This document shows positions 53,437 to 64,000 of a stretch of 64,000 nucleotides of DNA, piece after piece. The translations under genes were made by a program, and so were the position numbers. The number at the start of each line of letters is the position of its first letter. Positions within the stretch are counted from its first letter, which is position 1. Origin of the DNA: Humulus lupulus. Taxonomy: Eukaryota > Streptophyta > Magnoliopsida > Rosales > Cannabaceae. The notes below the pieces were generated by a model. The model made no database searches. It saw nothing but the letters and a program-made list of their open reading frames with translations, and was not told the origin of the DNA. Where the stretch lies: positions 119,230,903 to 119,294,902 of the forward strand of contig NC_084802.1 of assembly GCF_963169125.1 (NCBI RefSeq), written 5' to 3'.

Positions 53437-54978
53437 TACCTTCAAAGCCAAGTTTTGCCCCCTAGCATGGTCTCCATAAAACCCTTCATGTACTTCTCGA
53501 AGGATGGTTTGGGCTTCCTCGGGCAAAACACATCGCAGAAGGGGCATTGAATGGCTTCGCCTAGAGAGAATTCCTTTAACCATAACATACCGTGGGACCT
53601 AATACAATAATTTTCTTACATTCTTTTGATCTTTTGGTTTTTTACCAGTCGTGAGGTACTCGACAATAGGAGTCATTCAGGTCAGTTTTGTGCAAATTAC
53701 TCCGACTTCCACTGACTCATTCTCAATACTTGGTAGTTCCAAGAACTCTACGGGAACCACATTTAATGTCTCTTCTTCCTTGGTGGTGGAGATTCGAGCT
53801 AGAGCATCAACATTTAGTGTTCTATTCACGGGGGACCTGCTCGACGGAATAAAACTCAAATCCAGACAGTTCACCTTTAACCTTAGCTAGATAAGCTATC
53901 ATTTTGATTCCTTGAGCTTGGTACTTCCCTAACACTTGATTAACCACGAGTAGAGAATTTCTAAAGCATTGAATTTCTCTTGCTTCCAACTCCTTTGCTC
54001 TCTGAACTCCAGCCGCTTCATTGCTGGAGGCTTAGAAACCAAATCTGAGAGTCGTATGGAAACGATGTCCTTCGGAAAATATTAAAATTACTCCAACTCC
54101 AGACCCGTTATCATTTGATGATCCGTCAACGAAGAGTTTCCACAACTCCTGTACAAGTTCTCACATTGGTTCATCCTGGAACCTCGTACATTCATCCATG
54201 AAGTCAGCGAGCGCTTGGCCTTTGATTGTTGTTTGTGGTTTGTATAGTATCTTGAACTGACTAAGTTTGATGGCCCACTTTAACAAATGTCCTGATGTCT
54301 CAGTCTTGTTGCAAGACTTGACTTAAAGTTTGATTGGTTATGACATGTATAGTGTGGGACTGAAAATATGGCCTGAGTTTTCTCAAAGCCAGGATCAAAC
54401 AAAATGCTAGTTTTTCAATCAAAGGATATCTGGATTTAGTTCCCAGAAGCCTCTTGCTCACATAATACACTGGTTTCTATGCTTGATTTTCCTCTTGAAC
54501 TAATACAACACTGAGCGTGTTTTTTGTTATAGACCTTCCCCAACAGTTGATTTTGATAACTCAGGGGGCTCTGCGAGATGAGTCTTAAGATCTTGAAATG
54601 TCTATCCACATTCTTCTGTCCATTCAAACTTTATATTTCCCTTAAGCAAGTTGTAGAAGGGAAGACATTTGTCTATGGACTTTGATACGAATCAGTTCAA
54701 GGCAGAGACCTTTCCGGTTAAGCTCTATACATATTTTCACGACTTTGGTGAAGGCATCTCTAATAGCGACATGATATTTTCTGGGTTTGCCTCGATCCCC
54801 CTCGCATTGACTATGGAGCCTAAGAACTTACCTGATGACACCCCAAAGGTACATTTCTAGGGGTTCAGCTTCATATTGTATTTTCTCAGCACGCCAAAAC
54901 ATTCCTCCATATCAGATACATGGCTATTGGCAGTCTTTGACTTGAAGAGCATATCATCAACAAACACCTCCATGTTTC
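53437..54978 (-). pseudogene. Middle of Tat3 pol: RT C-terminus, RNase H, second RNase H, integrase N-terminus
   Basis: Reading down the minus strand from 54978: EVFVDDMLFKSKTANSHVSD (the catalytic motif as FVDD), then FGVSSGKFLGSIVNARGI, then RNase H (VYYVSKRLLG; LAFCLILALRKLRPYFQSH at about 54350-54480), then second RNase H remnants (NVDALARISTTKEEETLNVV, about 53770-53830), and a short piece of the integrase zinc-binding region (about 53440-53480). Stops and frame changes are common. The order matches Tat1 and Tat2. Confidence 0.88.
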
Positions 54979-57900
54979 TGTAACGACCCGGATTTTCAAG
55001 ACTCGATAATGCGGAAATATAAATGTTTTATATATAACAAAATGTCTCAAAAACCCATAGAAAAAAAAACTTTAAAAAAAGTCGTATGGCCATACTTAAC
55101 ATTTAGTTACAAACATGTTTTATAAAGAGTAGAGTGAGCCTAGTTTAGGAAAATTACACAACATTTCCAAAAATAAAACGGCTTCCCAAAAGTTCGGTCC
55201 ACATGTACATTTGCAAGGAAGACTCCAGCACTCACTGCTCTGCCTTGCCCTTGCTCTTACCTACAACATGAAACAACTAGGTAAGCGAAAATTCTTAGTA
55301 AGATCAACTTTCAAACAAAGCATGTAGAGAATTAGGGTTCCGGACCCATCCGGACCCTACACAATCAATTTCAAGAACGCTAAAGCGTCCTGGCAAACTT
55401 ATGGTCATGCCTGATAACCAAGAATAAATTAATTCATAACTAGATAAAAATCCTGCACTCAGAAAAATCCCAGAACAAGCATATATATTTTATCACAACT
55501 ATATCTTAACAACAATTATATCCCTGCACTCAGAAAATCCCAGAGCAAGCAGATATATTATATCACCAAATAATTCAAGACCAACGCTCGACAATTTCCA
55601 ACAATTCATGCGTAACACGCTCTCCAACATAATTTCTAATCTGTAAAAGAGAATCGAGTCCCCACACTAAGATCTAGCCAATAAATATTCTCATCAAGGG
55701 TAACTATCGTGTTACCTAGGGCATCGCTACTTATTCAAGAGTGTAATCCAATTTACACGGTTTTATGGAGACTTTTATGTTAATCAGTGGTGCTGGTGAG
55801 CAGTTGCCCCTAGGGTGTTCAGCCTCACTCAATCTTGGCAACCCCTAGTATCTCTAGGCACTCTCACTAAATGGCCAATATTCACGGCTGCTATCCGGGA
55901 ATAACATATCAGAGCACTTGCTCGGATTCTAACCGTCCAATGATTAAGTAAGCATGAGGGCCCCTAGGTCCCATTTATCTTGGCGCCCCTAGGTTTAACC
56001 AGCTTATCCTCATCTCATGGCCACTCGTCGCGGTAATGAACCAGACATAAATAAAATCAAGTAGTGTGACGGGGATCAACCGTCTAGGATATGACGGACA
56101 TCTACCGTTCATATTTTCTAAATCAGCACTCACTAGACTAACGTCTCTCAGCAACTTTCTATGATAGCCTATATATGTGCATGTATCCCTATACTAACAT
56201 ACAAGACAATAATCATTTCATGTTGCAGCCATACAATAAAAGTTGACTTACTTGGAGTCCTTAGCGCTCAGCAGGTTTTCACCCTCCAACGTTCAGTCCA
56301 GTTATGCTTAGCCAATACTGTAGTTATCCATACAGTATACTCGGATTAATTATGGCACTCATAATTCATTATCATTATTTTGGGCAGTTTGGTCATTTTA
56401 ATAAAAGTCATTTGTAAGGATTTATAATCCTTATTTGGTTTTAAACCTATTAAGGAAAGTCATACAAAATATTCGAGACTAAACCCTAAGTCTCGGGGAG
56501 GCCTATCCTAAGGTCTCGATACCTAGGCTCGGGTATCACAATGGTATTTTCCCACAATCCGCTAAAAATCTTATTCTTTCAAGATATCGCTATTAACCCG
56601 CACTTTCGACTAGTCGGTTAAAATATGTAAGATTTTAGCCGGTATTATATCCAGAAAATACTAATAAATTCCTTAATTATTTTTAAAGAAAATAAACTCT
56701 TAAATTTTCGTTTTATTTTTCTTAATGTTTTAATATCTAAAAACCGTTTTAAGAAAATTCCCTAATTTGTCTTAATTAGGAAACCGTTAAAAATTTCCCA
56801 TCTTGACTAATTAATTTTCCAAAATCAATTAATCAATTTTACTTACTAGAAAAATAATTCATTTAATTATTTTATCAAAATATAGGGTTTTAAACCCTCT
56901 TTTAATTTATTAACTATTAATAAATTAAATCTCTTATTTTTAGAAAGAATAAAAATTCTTTAATAAAAATAATTCATTTAAACTCAAAGGGGTAATTTTA
57001 GTGAAAATATGATTTCAAGACTTACCAATTTATATATTGAAATAAGCAAAATTTTACTTTTTACCTTATGTTCCAAAATCTCATTTTTACACTAAGTGTG
57101 AAAAACCTATTTTTCACATTTTTAACTACATACTTCGTTAGATCATAACTTGAAATTTTCTTACCCAATTGTTACCAAAATTTCCCAATTCCATTTTTGT
57201 TATGCCATGTAGGTCTTCGTAAAATCTTAGGTCAAAATGAGTATTTTTGATTGGTGAAATCATTTTCCAACAATGAGGTAAAAATGACCTTATTTTCAAG
57301 TCCTTATTTTTTCCAAACTTTGACAGTTAATAACTTTCAAACCGTTCAATATTTTCTTACCAAATTTTACAGTGGAATAATAGGTTATTCCAGAAATATG
57401 TCCACAAAATTTAAAAAAAAACTGGGTTCATTTTCCCTATACAGTGGCTGTCCAAACTTGGTTCCGAAAATAAGAATACGAAAAACAGTTTTTTACCTAA
57501 ACTTTGAAATAGCATAACTTACTCATTTATAAACATTTTTTAGTGTTTCAAAAGCTCAATTTTATGTACTAAATCTCAACAACATCACAGTACAATTTAA
57601 TTTTACAAAATCAATATACAGTGGCTGCTTGACCCCTTGGAAGTCACAGCTCAAAACATGTTTTGTTTTAGGTATCCAACAAAACCCTTGGGGGTTTCGG
57701 TTCCCATTTTAAAAAATCAATACACATGCATCATAAATATTATTAAACAACTGACATAACCTTATTACATCACCAACAAGAAACTTTAAGCATTAAATAT
57801 ACAAATCATGCTTAAAACTAAAAACCCTAAAACAAAATCATCAAAAGTAAACTTTTTACCTCTTTGGTGTTCTTGCTTAAGGTTTGGAACTTCCTATAAG

Positions 57901-58897
57901 CTTTGACTCCTTCAAAACCTTTCAAAAACCCTAACAAACTTCCCCCAACAACATAGTCAATTAGCTATTTGAAACTCTATGCTTAAAACTTTACAAAAGC
58001 CTAGATTAGTGAAACTTTACCTTAGGGAAAATACTTCCTAGACCAAGACTTAGCCTCAAAGTTTCCTTAGTGTTCCTGGGGTTGAAAAATGGAGAGAAGA
58101 CTTTGAGAGGTCTTCAAAAATCAGATGAGTGAATGAGAGAGAGTGGTGTGGTCGGTTGGGGAAGGTTGGAAGAGTTTATCACACTCTAAAATTCCTAAAA
58201 AAACACTCAAGTGCTTTACTCCCACTTGCCCACTTGACATTATCCCAAACCTTTAATTAAATGGGATTTAAACTCAATTATTTTTTTGTTCACATCTTTA
58301 AAAAGAGTCACATGGCCGGCCACCATTTCACTTTTTCTATGTTTTATATATATATATTTAATGGTGAACAATTATTTCATAAGAAGAAAAACCCAATTTG
58401 ACTTTTGACACATTTTTCACTCTTATTAAGTTTTAATCACCAAACTTAACATTAATTAATTAAATTAAATGTCTCTCACATTTAATTTAATTAATCACAT
58501 AATAAAATTTAACCTAAGGTCCATTCATGGAATAAAATTCCCCATTTCGGCAAAATTAGGCATTTGACACAAAATGCCTTAAAATTTCCATTTTCTTTTA
58601 GGTTTATTATTTTTTACCAAACTTTAACTTTTATGAATGTATTTTATGCCCAAAATATAATTGCCATGATTTTTCATTTTATTTTCTGAGGTTTTTACCT
58701 GATCAGGGTTTTTGTGTCGGTCCAGGACCGAAAGTCTTATCTTGACTTTTAAAATGACAAAATTCATATTTTGGTTAGCAATAACTCATGGAATACTTAC
58801 AAAAAAAATATAATATTATTTAAAATAATATTCTTAACCCGGGGGAAAAATCCTGACCCGAGTCGTTTAAAGGTACCCGAAAACATAGGACGTTACA
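54979..58897. mobile_element. Solo LTR D (3919 bp), target duplication GTTTC
   Basis: It starts TGTAACGACCCGG, ends AGGACGTTACA and is flanked by GTTTC at 54974-54978 and 58898-58902. It is unusually long for a solo LTR. It contains an internal near-duplicate (CTGCACTCAGAAAAATCCCAGA at about 55453 and 55525, each followed by GAAC/GAGCAAGCA.ATATAT) and two copies of ATACAGTGGCTG (57440 and 57612). I see no coding motif; the frames at 56161-56349 and 57251-57517 look like chance. Confidence 0.9.
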
Positions 58898-58902
58898 GTT
58901 TC

Positions 58903-59590
58903 TCCCAATCTGGTTAACGAACATCTTGTTGCCCAGCCTTTGATAAGTTTCACCTGCATTCTTCAGCCAGAATGGCATAACTTTGTAACAATATACGTTA
59001 TGCTCGGTCATGAAGCTAGTGTTCTCTTGTTCCACAGGGTTCATCGCCATCTAGTTATATCCAGAATACACATCCATGAAGGAAATGAGCTCGTGACCAG
59101 GTGTTGCGTTTACTATTAGATCAAATCTAGGTAGTGCAAAACATTACTTGGGACAAACTTTATTAAGGTCGGAGAAATTGAGGCATGTTCTCCACTTTCC
59201 ATTAGGCTTTGGGACCAAAATGGGATTGGCTATGTAGGTTGGATATTTCATCTCCTTCATGAATCCACATTTTGAGAAGCAAGCTACCTCTCCTCCAGAG
59301 CTTCTCCTTGCTCTTTTCCCAACATCTTATGTTTCTGCGCCTTCGCAGGTACATTTTTGTCCATTCTTAATGTTTGCATCATCATGCTTGGACTAATTCC
59401 TACCATGTCCTCTTACGACCAGGCAAAGAAGTCAAGATTTCTTCTCAAAAACTCGATCAACTCCTTTCTTTCGGATATGTGATTTTTCCCAACCTTTACC
59501 ACTTTCAAAGGTACTTTTAGGTTGAGGATGATTTCCTGTAGCTCCTCTAAAGCCTAGAGCTTATATCTCTCTTCGCTTGATCTCGGATCA
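58903..59590 (-). pseudogene. Reverse transcriptase N-terminus of Tat3
   Basis: On the minus strand the fingers and palm are recognisable: the CTNLNKVCPK-like stretch (about 59150), MDVYSGYN-type residues near 59070, then YCYKVMPFWLKNAGETYQRL and NKMFVNQIGRN, running up to the insertion of solo LTR D. The insertion lies a few codons before the catalytic FVDD, so the active site is physically separated from the rest of the palm by 3.9 kb. Confidence 0.85.
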
Positions 59591-60400
59591 ATTTCGTCAG
59601 GTTAGGCGAACTCATTTTCGACTTCCTGAGGTTCTTCCACCTCTTCCACAACTACCATTGCCTGAGGTTCCTCATTCTCCTCAGTTATTACCATGGCTTG
59701 CTGCCAGGGTTGTGATTTTCCCATCATTGCAATGCTATAGCATTCCCTGGTAGAGAGTTGATCTCCCCTCACAGTGCATATCCTTGAGGACGATGGGAAT
59801 TTCATGGCCAGATGGCAAACCAAACTTATAGCTTCAAACGCCATCAACACAGGTCTCCCCAAAATTGCATTGTAGGCTGCCAAACAATCAATTACTACGA
59901 ACTATAACATCTTGGTGATAGCTCGTGTCTCCTAACCAAATGTGACTATGAGCTTGATTGTTCCTATGGCCACCATCCCCTCTCCCGAAAACCATAGTGG
60001 TTCATTGAGGTCTCTTTAAGATTGGCTACAGATAGCCCCATCTTTTCAAGGGTGGACCTGAATAACCTGCTTACGGAGCTCCCATTGATGATCAGTATCC
60101 TTCTTACTCATCGATTAGTGAGCTGGATGGTTATCACCAATGGGTCATTATGCGGGAATTGGATGTGGCTAGTGTTCTCTTCCATAAAAATGATTGGTTG
60201 TTTCTCCAATTGATGTTGCTTTGATAACCTCTACCCCGGTACAAATTCAGTGGCAATTGTGCATTTTCAGCTTCTGGATATACCTTTTCTGGGCTCCACT
60301 TCTCGCTCCTGCCAAATGGGGCCCTCCAGAAATAGTGGCTATTTCCCCTCCTTCAACAAGAAGATGGATAACCTGATTTCCTTGAGCTAGTTGAGAGTTG
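59591..60400 (-). pseudogene. Protease region of Tat3
   Basis: The minus strand reads AAYNAILGRPVLMAFEAISL followed by CHLAMKFPSSSRICTVRGDQ (59602-59883), the landmarks downstream of the Tat-type protease. The active-site DTG segment should lie at about 60080-60120 (SSVSRLFRS-like residues are seen) but is degenerate. An acidic Glu/Val-rich tail (EEPQAMVVVEEVEEPQ) precedes the RT. Confidence 0.8.
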
Positions 60401-62760
60401 ATCTGGCCTAGCTTGCCTGAGTTGGTTGTGGGTTCTGCCCCACCGGTTGACTAGGAGCTACCATGTTTTGAGTGTATTGTGCTAACGGTCCAGCTCGGAT
60501 GAGAGTCTCGATCTCATCTTTCAATTGAAAAAAATCCTCAGTGTTTTGATCAATGTCATTATGATACCGATAGAATTTAGTTGGGTTTCTTTTCGCACTT
60601 TGATGCTTCATGGGTTCGGGTATCTTCCATGGAAGGCGGGTAGAGACAACTAAATAAATACGTCTCGTGTATCCATTAAATCTGTATAGGCGATGTAGAT
60701 GGTGAATACTTATCCCCGTGCTTATTTTTTTTAGACTCGTTCTGGTTTCCCTCACCATTCCCTTTCCATTTATTACCCCCGACTTGTTATTCTAGATAGT
60801 GGATTAAGCCACTGCAGCAGCATCTGTTACCACTCCAGCAGGCTGAACGTGAGTCTGGATGGTTCCTACAATAGCAGATTCTGTCTCTTCCAAATTTATC
60901 CATTCTTGAGCTCGAGCCAATAAATCATCTATACTCTTCACTCCTTTTCTCTAGAGTTCTTTCCACAAATCTCCTCTTATGATAATTCTCGTTCTCATAG
61001 CCATGAGCTTAGAGCTATCATCAACGTCTCTAGCTCAGACTGCTGCATTTGTGAATTGGTTAAGATATCCCTTCATGGATTCACCAGGCTGCTGCTAGAT
61101 GTTAGCCAATGAATCGGCCTCTACTCAGGTCTCTTTTGTAGCCCAAAACAGTCTTTTGAACTCGGATGATAGTTTTTCAAGGAGGTGATTTAATGTCTTT
61201 TTATATTTATTGAACCACTGTTTGGTCGGTCCAGTCAACATTGGGGTGAACCGAATACACCTTAGGTCGAAATTTACATTGTGGGTCATCGCCAGCGTGT
61301 TGAAGGTCCTTAGGTGATTGGACAGATCAGTGGTTCCATTATATGTGGGCATGTTCAGCTTCCTGAAGCCAACAAGATACAGAGCTACCACAATATGGGG
61401 AGTGAAAGGCTCGAGCTCCTCATCAGAATCACAGTCATTAATGTCTTTTCTAAACAAGAGTCTTTTCATCTACTCCTCCATTAAGGCCAGTCGCTCGAGG
61501 GTTGGATCCTTGGTCTCTACGCTATTTGGGAGCTGGTTATCAGCTCCTACCTTGTTGTATGATTTATACAGGTTATTATCCCTCCAAGCCTGAGCTTGGT
61601 TAGGTGGGACATTCCTATTGTCACGTACAATAGACGAATCTCCCCTGGCCTGAGTATAACTCAAATCATCGTAGCGAGCTAAATGTCCTCTTTGTAAGTT
61701 AAGATGATCATGCAGGTCAGAATGTGGGTCACAGCGAAGATTTTGTGTGGAGCTTAAATGATTCCTTAGGTTGCTCTCGTGTCTGCCTCTACGTTGACTT
61801 TCTGTCCAATAGCTCCCATTCGTGAAACTTATAGCTCGTGGATGAGATCTGAGACCTGGATTATTGGCACGAAATCGCGGGATATAAGCGTCTGCTGAGG
61901 GGAGAGGACTTTTCCTGAAATCCCCTCAAGCTGAAGCATTTCTCTGTGGGTGAGGTGGCATTGGATGTCGAATCGGTGATGGAGGATTCCTTATTTATGA
62001 AGTTATCTTTGTTACATTGGGAAGCAATAGATTGCCTAGCCCTTATGCTATGCCAATTTCTCGGGTTTGAGGTAGTGCAGATTCATTTCTCCGTGCCGAA
62101 GCTACTGGTCGAGGCAGAAGTGGATTTTCTAGGATGTCTCCTCTCCTTGAGTCATCTTCAGCTAGCTCTCTTTGACCAGGCTGATTCCTGGGAGTGTGAG
62201 TTTAATTATTATTCCTGCGAGGGTTGGTAGGTTGAGCATTTCATGGAATCTGTTAAGAAGGTACGAAACTCGGGGTCACAGTTTGGACGGAATGGGTGAC
62301 ATTAGGGCAATGATTTCTGTGGGGATTGGTAGGTTGAGTCTTTCATGGAGTCCGTTCAGAAGGTACAGAACTCGTAGTGGTAGTTATGACAAAGCGATTG
62401 ATATTAGGTTGATTATTCATGTGGGATCTGTGGGACCCACTTTGCCTCCTTCTGAAATTAGCATCGGTTGTAGGAGGGGGTAATCGAGCTAAAATCTCCT
62501 TATTCTGCTCTTTGGCCAAGGCAAGATGGTTCCTTAAATGGGTGTTTTCCATCTCGATGGATGTCAGGTACCTATGATGGGGATTTGGTTTGCGTGTGGA
62601 CGTGCTCCCAGCATCATCTTGGTCCACATGCTTTTTTCCAGGGTGATGTTGCACGGATGTACCTTCTCTAGTGGGCATGGCTGCATGGTGACCCTACTCA
62701 ACATTAGGTTGCTCTATTTCATTTTCGCGCATGGAACGGTTGACAACCATGGTGATTGTT
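60401..62760 (-). pseudogene. gag of Tat3
   Basis: The N-terminal part at 62343-62678 contains a His/Asn-rich helix-forming stretch (IEMENTHLRNHLALAKEQN). The capsid is at 61125-61469 (NMPTYNGTTDLSNHLRTFNT; TGPTKQWFNKYKK). The C-terminal zinc-knuckle-like motif at about 60530-60590 reads KFYRYHNDIDQNTEDFFQL, having lost the Cys residues seen in Tat2 (FCHYHNDYGHDTNEC), so zinc binding is destroyed. Several frames are needed to read it. Divergence from Tat1 and Tat2 shows that Tat3 is a separate family; the 24642-26203 relic is its closest neighbour here. Confidence 0.85.
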
Positions 62761-62795
62761 GTGTTGAAATTGGCGTGGGAATTCAAGCCTAATCT

Positions 62796-62817
62796 GCTCT
62801 CAACGAAAGCACCAATC
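62796..62817 (-). other. Primer binding site of Tat3
   Basis: The complement reads GATTGGTGCTTTCGTTGAGA directly after the LTR end, the same site as in Tat1 and Tat2 with one base changed. It confirms the minus-strand orientation. Confidence 0.8.
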
Positions 62818-63591
62818 TGTTGACACTATATTTTGGCAACAGGGGATTTAGAAATCCGACAATAGAGAGATTAGGCTTTTCGTATATCAAATGTATAAGA
62901 AATAGCAACAAAAAAAAGAGTGCAAAATGCTCACACGATTTTACGTGGTTCAATGGTTATAATCCACCTAGTCCACGAGTCACTCTTATTGATCTATTTA
63001 GGACTCTTGAAGAAATTATTGATGACAATTTAAGAAGAGCTTTTGCATACAGAAAATCGATCCCTTTAACAGTCCATTCCCCATGTATTTATAGGAGATT
63101 CTCAGGGAAAGTTTTGGGTAACCGTTCATTAATATGGTAATTGACGAATATTGGTAACTTCCCATTTTCATAATTATATGGTTTCCTATTAAATTTATAT
63201 CTGTTATATTGGGTAAAAAATGCATAATAAAATATGGATGTTTATGAGGCGTATAAAGAATCTCCCAGTCTTTTGGGATCCTTCATTGTGCGTCATGACC
63301 AGGCTTCCGTGAACTGAACACTTCCTTCAAGTTGGGTGTTGTAGGACTAATCTGAACAGACATGAGTCGCGTTTAGAGTTTCACATAGGCGATCTGGGCG
63401 ATGCATATCTCAAACTAAGTTGTTGGCGAAGAAGCGATCTGGAGACTATCTAGTCGTCATAAGTTGCAAGTTGACTCGAGTTGTTAACTCCAGAGTTAGA
63501 AAGATGCTCTATACGTATGGTTTCTTCATATGTTTGTATGCCAGTTGTACCCCGTGCTGAGTAATTCAACTCGTATATTTGGGGTACAACA
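62818..63591 (-). mobile_element. 5' LTR of Tat3 (774 bp)
   Basis: It runs from TGTTGACAC (62818) to GGGGTACAACA (63591), followed by TTGTT. It matches 29268-29417 plus 31811-32425, with moderate divergence. A minus-strand TATA box (complement of TATTTATAGG) is at 63086-63095. The frames inside (62820-63140, 63016-63225) are chance. Confidence 0.92.
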
Positions 63592-63596
63592 TTGTT

Positions 63597-63800
63597 CTTC
63601 TGCTCATAGTAGGATTTCTCCTTCTTTGGGTCATAATAAAATAAACAGTGATGCTTCCATAGATGAACATTTGAAAACTATTGGTATTGGAGCTATTATT
63701 AGGACTTCTACTTGGAAAGTTTTTGCATGTTTGTCAAAATCTCTCAACAGTATTTTGTTGACTTCTTCTTTAAATCTATCATTAATTTTATGAAACAGAA
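63597..63800 (+). pseudogene. RNase H-like (LINE-type) fragment at the target of Tat3
   Basis: The plus strand reads LGHNKINSDASIDEHLKTIG followed by IGAIIRTSTWKVFACLSKSL (about 63620-63750). This closely resembles the start of the plant RNase H domain found at the end of LINE ORF2 and in related host proteins (K-N-x-D-A-S...G-I-G-x-x-I-R). Only the N-terminal part is present before the TGA near 63793. Tat3 inserted just upstream, so it is the right half of the pre-existing locus. Confidence 0.6.
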
Positions 63801-64000
63801 TGGAGGTCATTTCCTTTTGTTTTTATAACTATTTTTGTAACAATATATTTAATATGTATATATTTATAAATAATTTTTTGGGTTTCATATTCTTTTCTCC
63901 ATCCTTATTTAGTTTAAATTGTTTATACTTTTTTCCAAATGTTATTTTCCAGTCGTCAAAGCTGAATATGTTGCATTAATGGTAGCTTTGGACTAGTAGA
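63801..64000. other. AT-rich tail of the window
   Basis: Nothing certain is seen beyond AT-rich sequence. The last bases (AGTCGTCAAAGCTGAATATG) could encode a VKAEY.ALM-like piece of RNase H (compare EAEYEAL), but this is too short to call. Confidence 0.3.

Larger units (their letters stand above)
29268..63591 (-). mobile_element. Tat3: Tat-lineage element on the minus strand, 34.3 kb including four nested insertions
   Basis: The ends are TGTTGAC (29268) and GGTACAACA (63591), flanked by the target duplication TTGTT (29263-29267 and 63592-63596). Removing solo LTRs B, C, D, E and Tat2 leaves about 11.7 kb, close to the 11.5 kb of Tat2, which supports the reconstruction. The minus-strand order is primer site, gag, protease, reverse transcriptase, RNase H, second RNase H, integrase, spacer; the extra gene lies on the plus strand before the polypurine tract. 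Confidence 0.93.

Overview
This window looks like plant nuclear heterochromatin. It consists almost entirely of nested LTR retrotransposons, and I see no convincing single-copy host gene, tRNA, rRNA or CRISPR array. The evidence for a plant is the element types: Ty3/gypsy elements of the Tat/Ogre side carrying a second (archaeal-type) RNase H and a reverse-strand gene, a chromovirus with an initiator-Met-type primer site, and several long solo LTRs with 5-bp target duplications. I cannot name the species.

Layout. (1) 1-5451: a probably non-autonomous element without gag-pol. Its 5' LTR runs off the left edge, its 3' LTR is 4280-5451, and solo LTR A (1594-4024) sits inside it. (2) 6583-24302: a minus-strand, badly decayed chromovirus with an intact 215-codon ORF upstream of gag (11014-11661). 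Its upstream LTR is split by Tat1 (12965-23413, plus strand, duplication TATCC). (3) 24303-26784: a repeated AT-rich segment, a possible hAT end and a relic of another minus-strand Tat element. (4) 26785-29267 and 63597-63800: pieces of an older LINE-like locus (zinc-binding and RNase H-like segments), split first by a solo LTR (27253-29126, duplication TTTAT) and by Tat3. (5) 29268-63591: Tat3, minus strand, duplication TTGTT, about 11.7 kb of its own sequence swollen to 34.3 kb by four insertions: solo LTR B (29418-31805), solo LTR E (33665-47416), solo LTR C (50907-53431) and solo LTR D (54979-58897). Solo LTR E is itself split by Tat2 (35078-46598, plus strand, duplication AATAT), the best-preserved element.

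The strongest signal is a conserved, intron-containing gene on the strand opposite to gag-pol, between integrase and the 3' LTR, in all three Tat elements. In Tat2 four exons (45239-44411, 44330-43809, 43719-43289, 43211-42645) join through good splice sites into 2349 nt, divisible by three, with only two in-frame TAG codons. The spliced product would be about 782 residues, with an N-terminal domain resembling the 'putative gypsy type transposon' family and a C-terminal coiled coil. Tat1 keeps the same start, splice sites and a palindromic TATA-like box; Tat3 carries a diverged copy cut in two by solo LTR E. All three also keep an internal G-run resembling a second polypurine tract between integrase and this gene.

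The gag-pol genes are interrupted mostly by TAG and TGA codons where the sister copy reads Gln or Arg, as expected from C-to-T decay of methylated DNA. Everything here is read by eye: boundaries backed by target duplications are firm, while domain and family names rest on recognised motifs.
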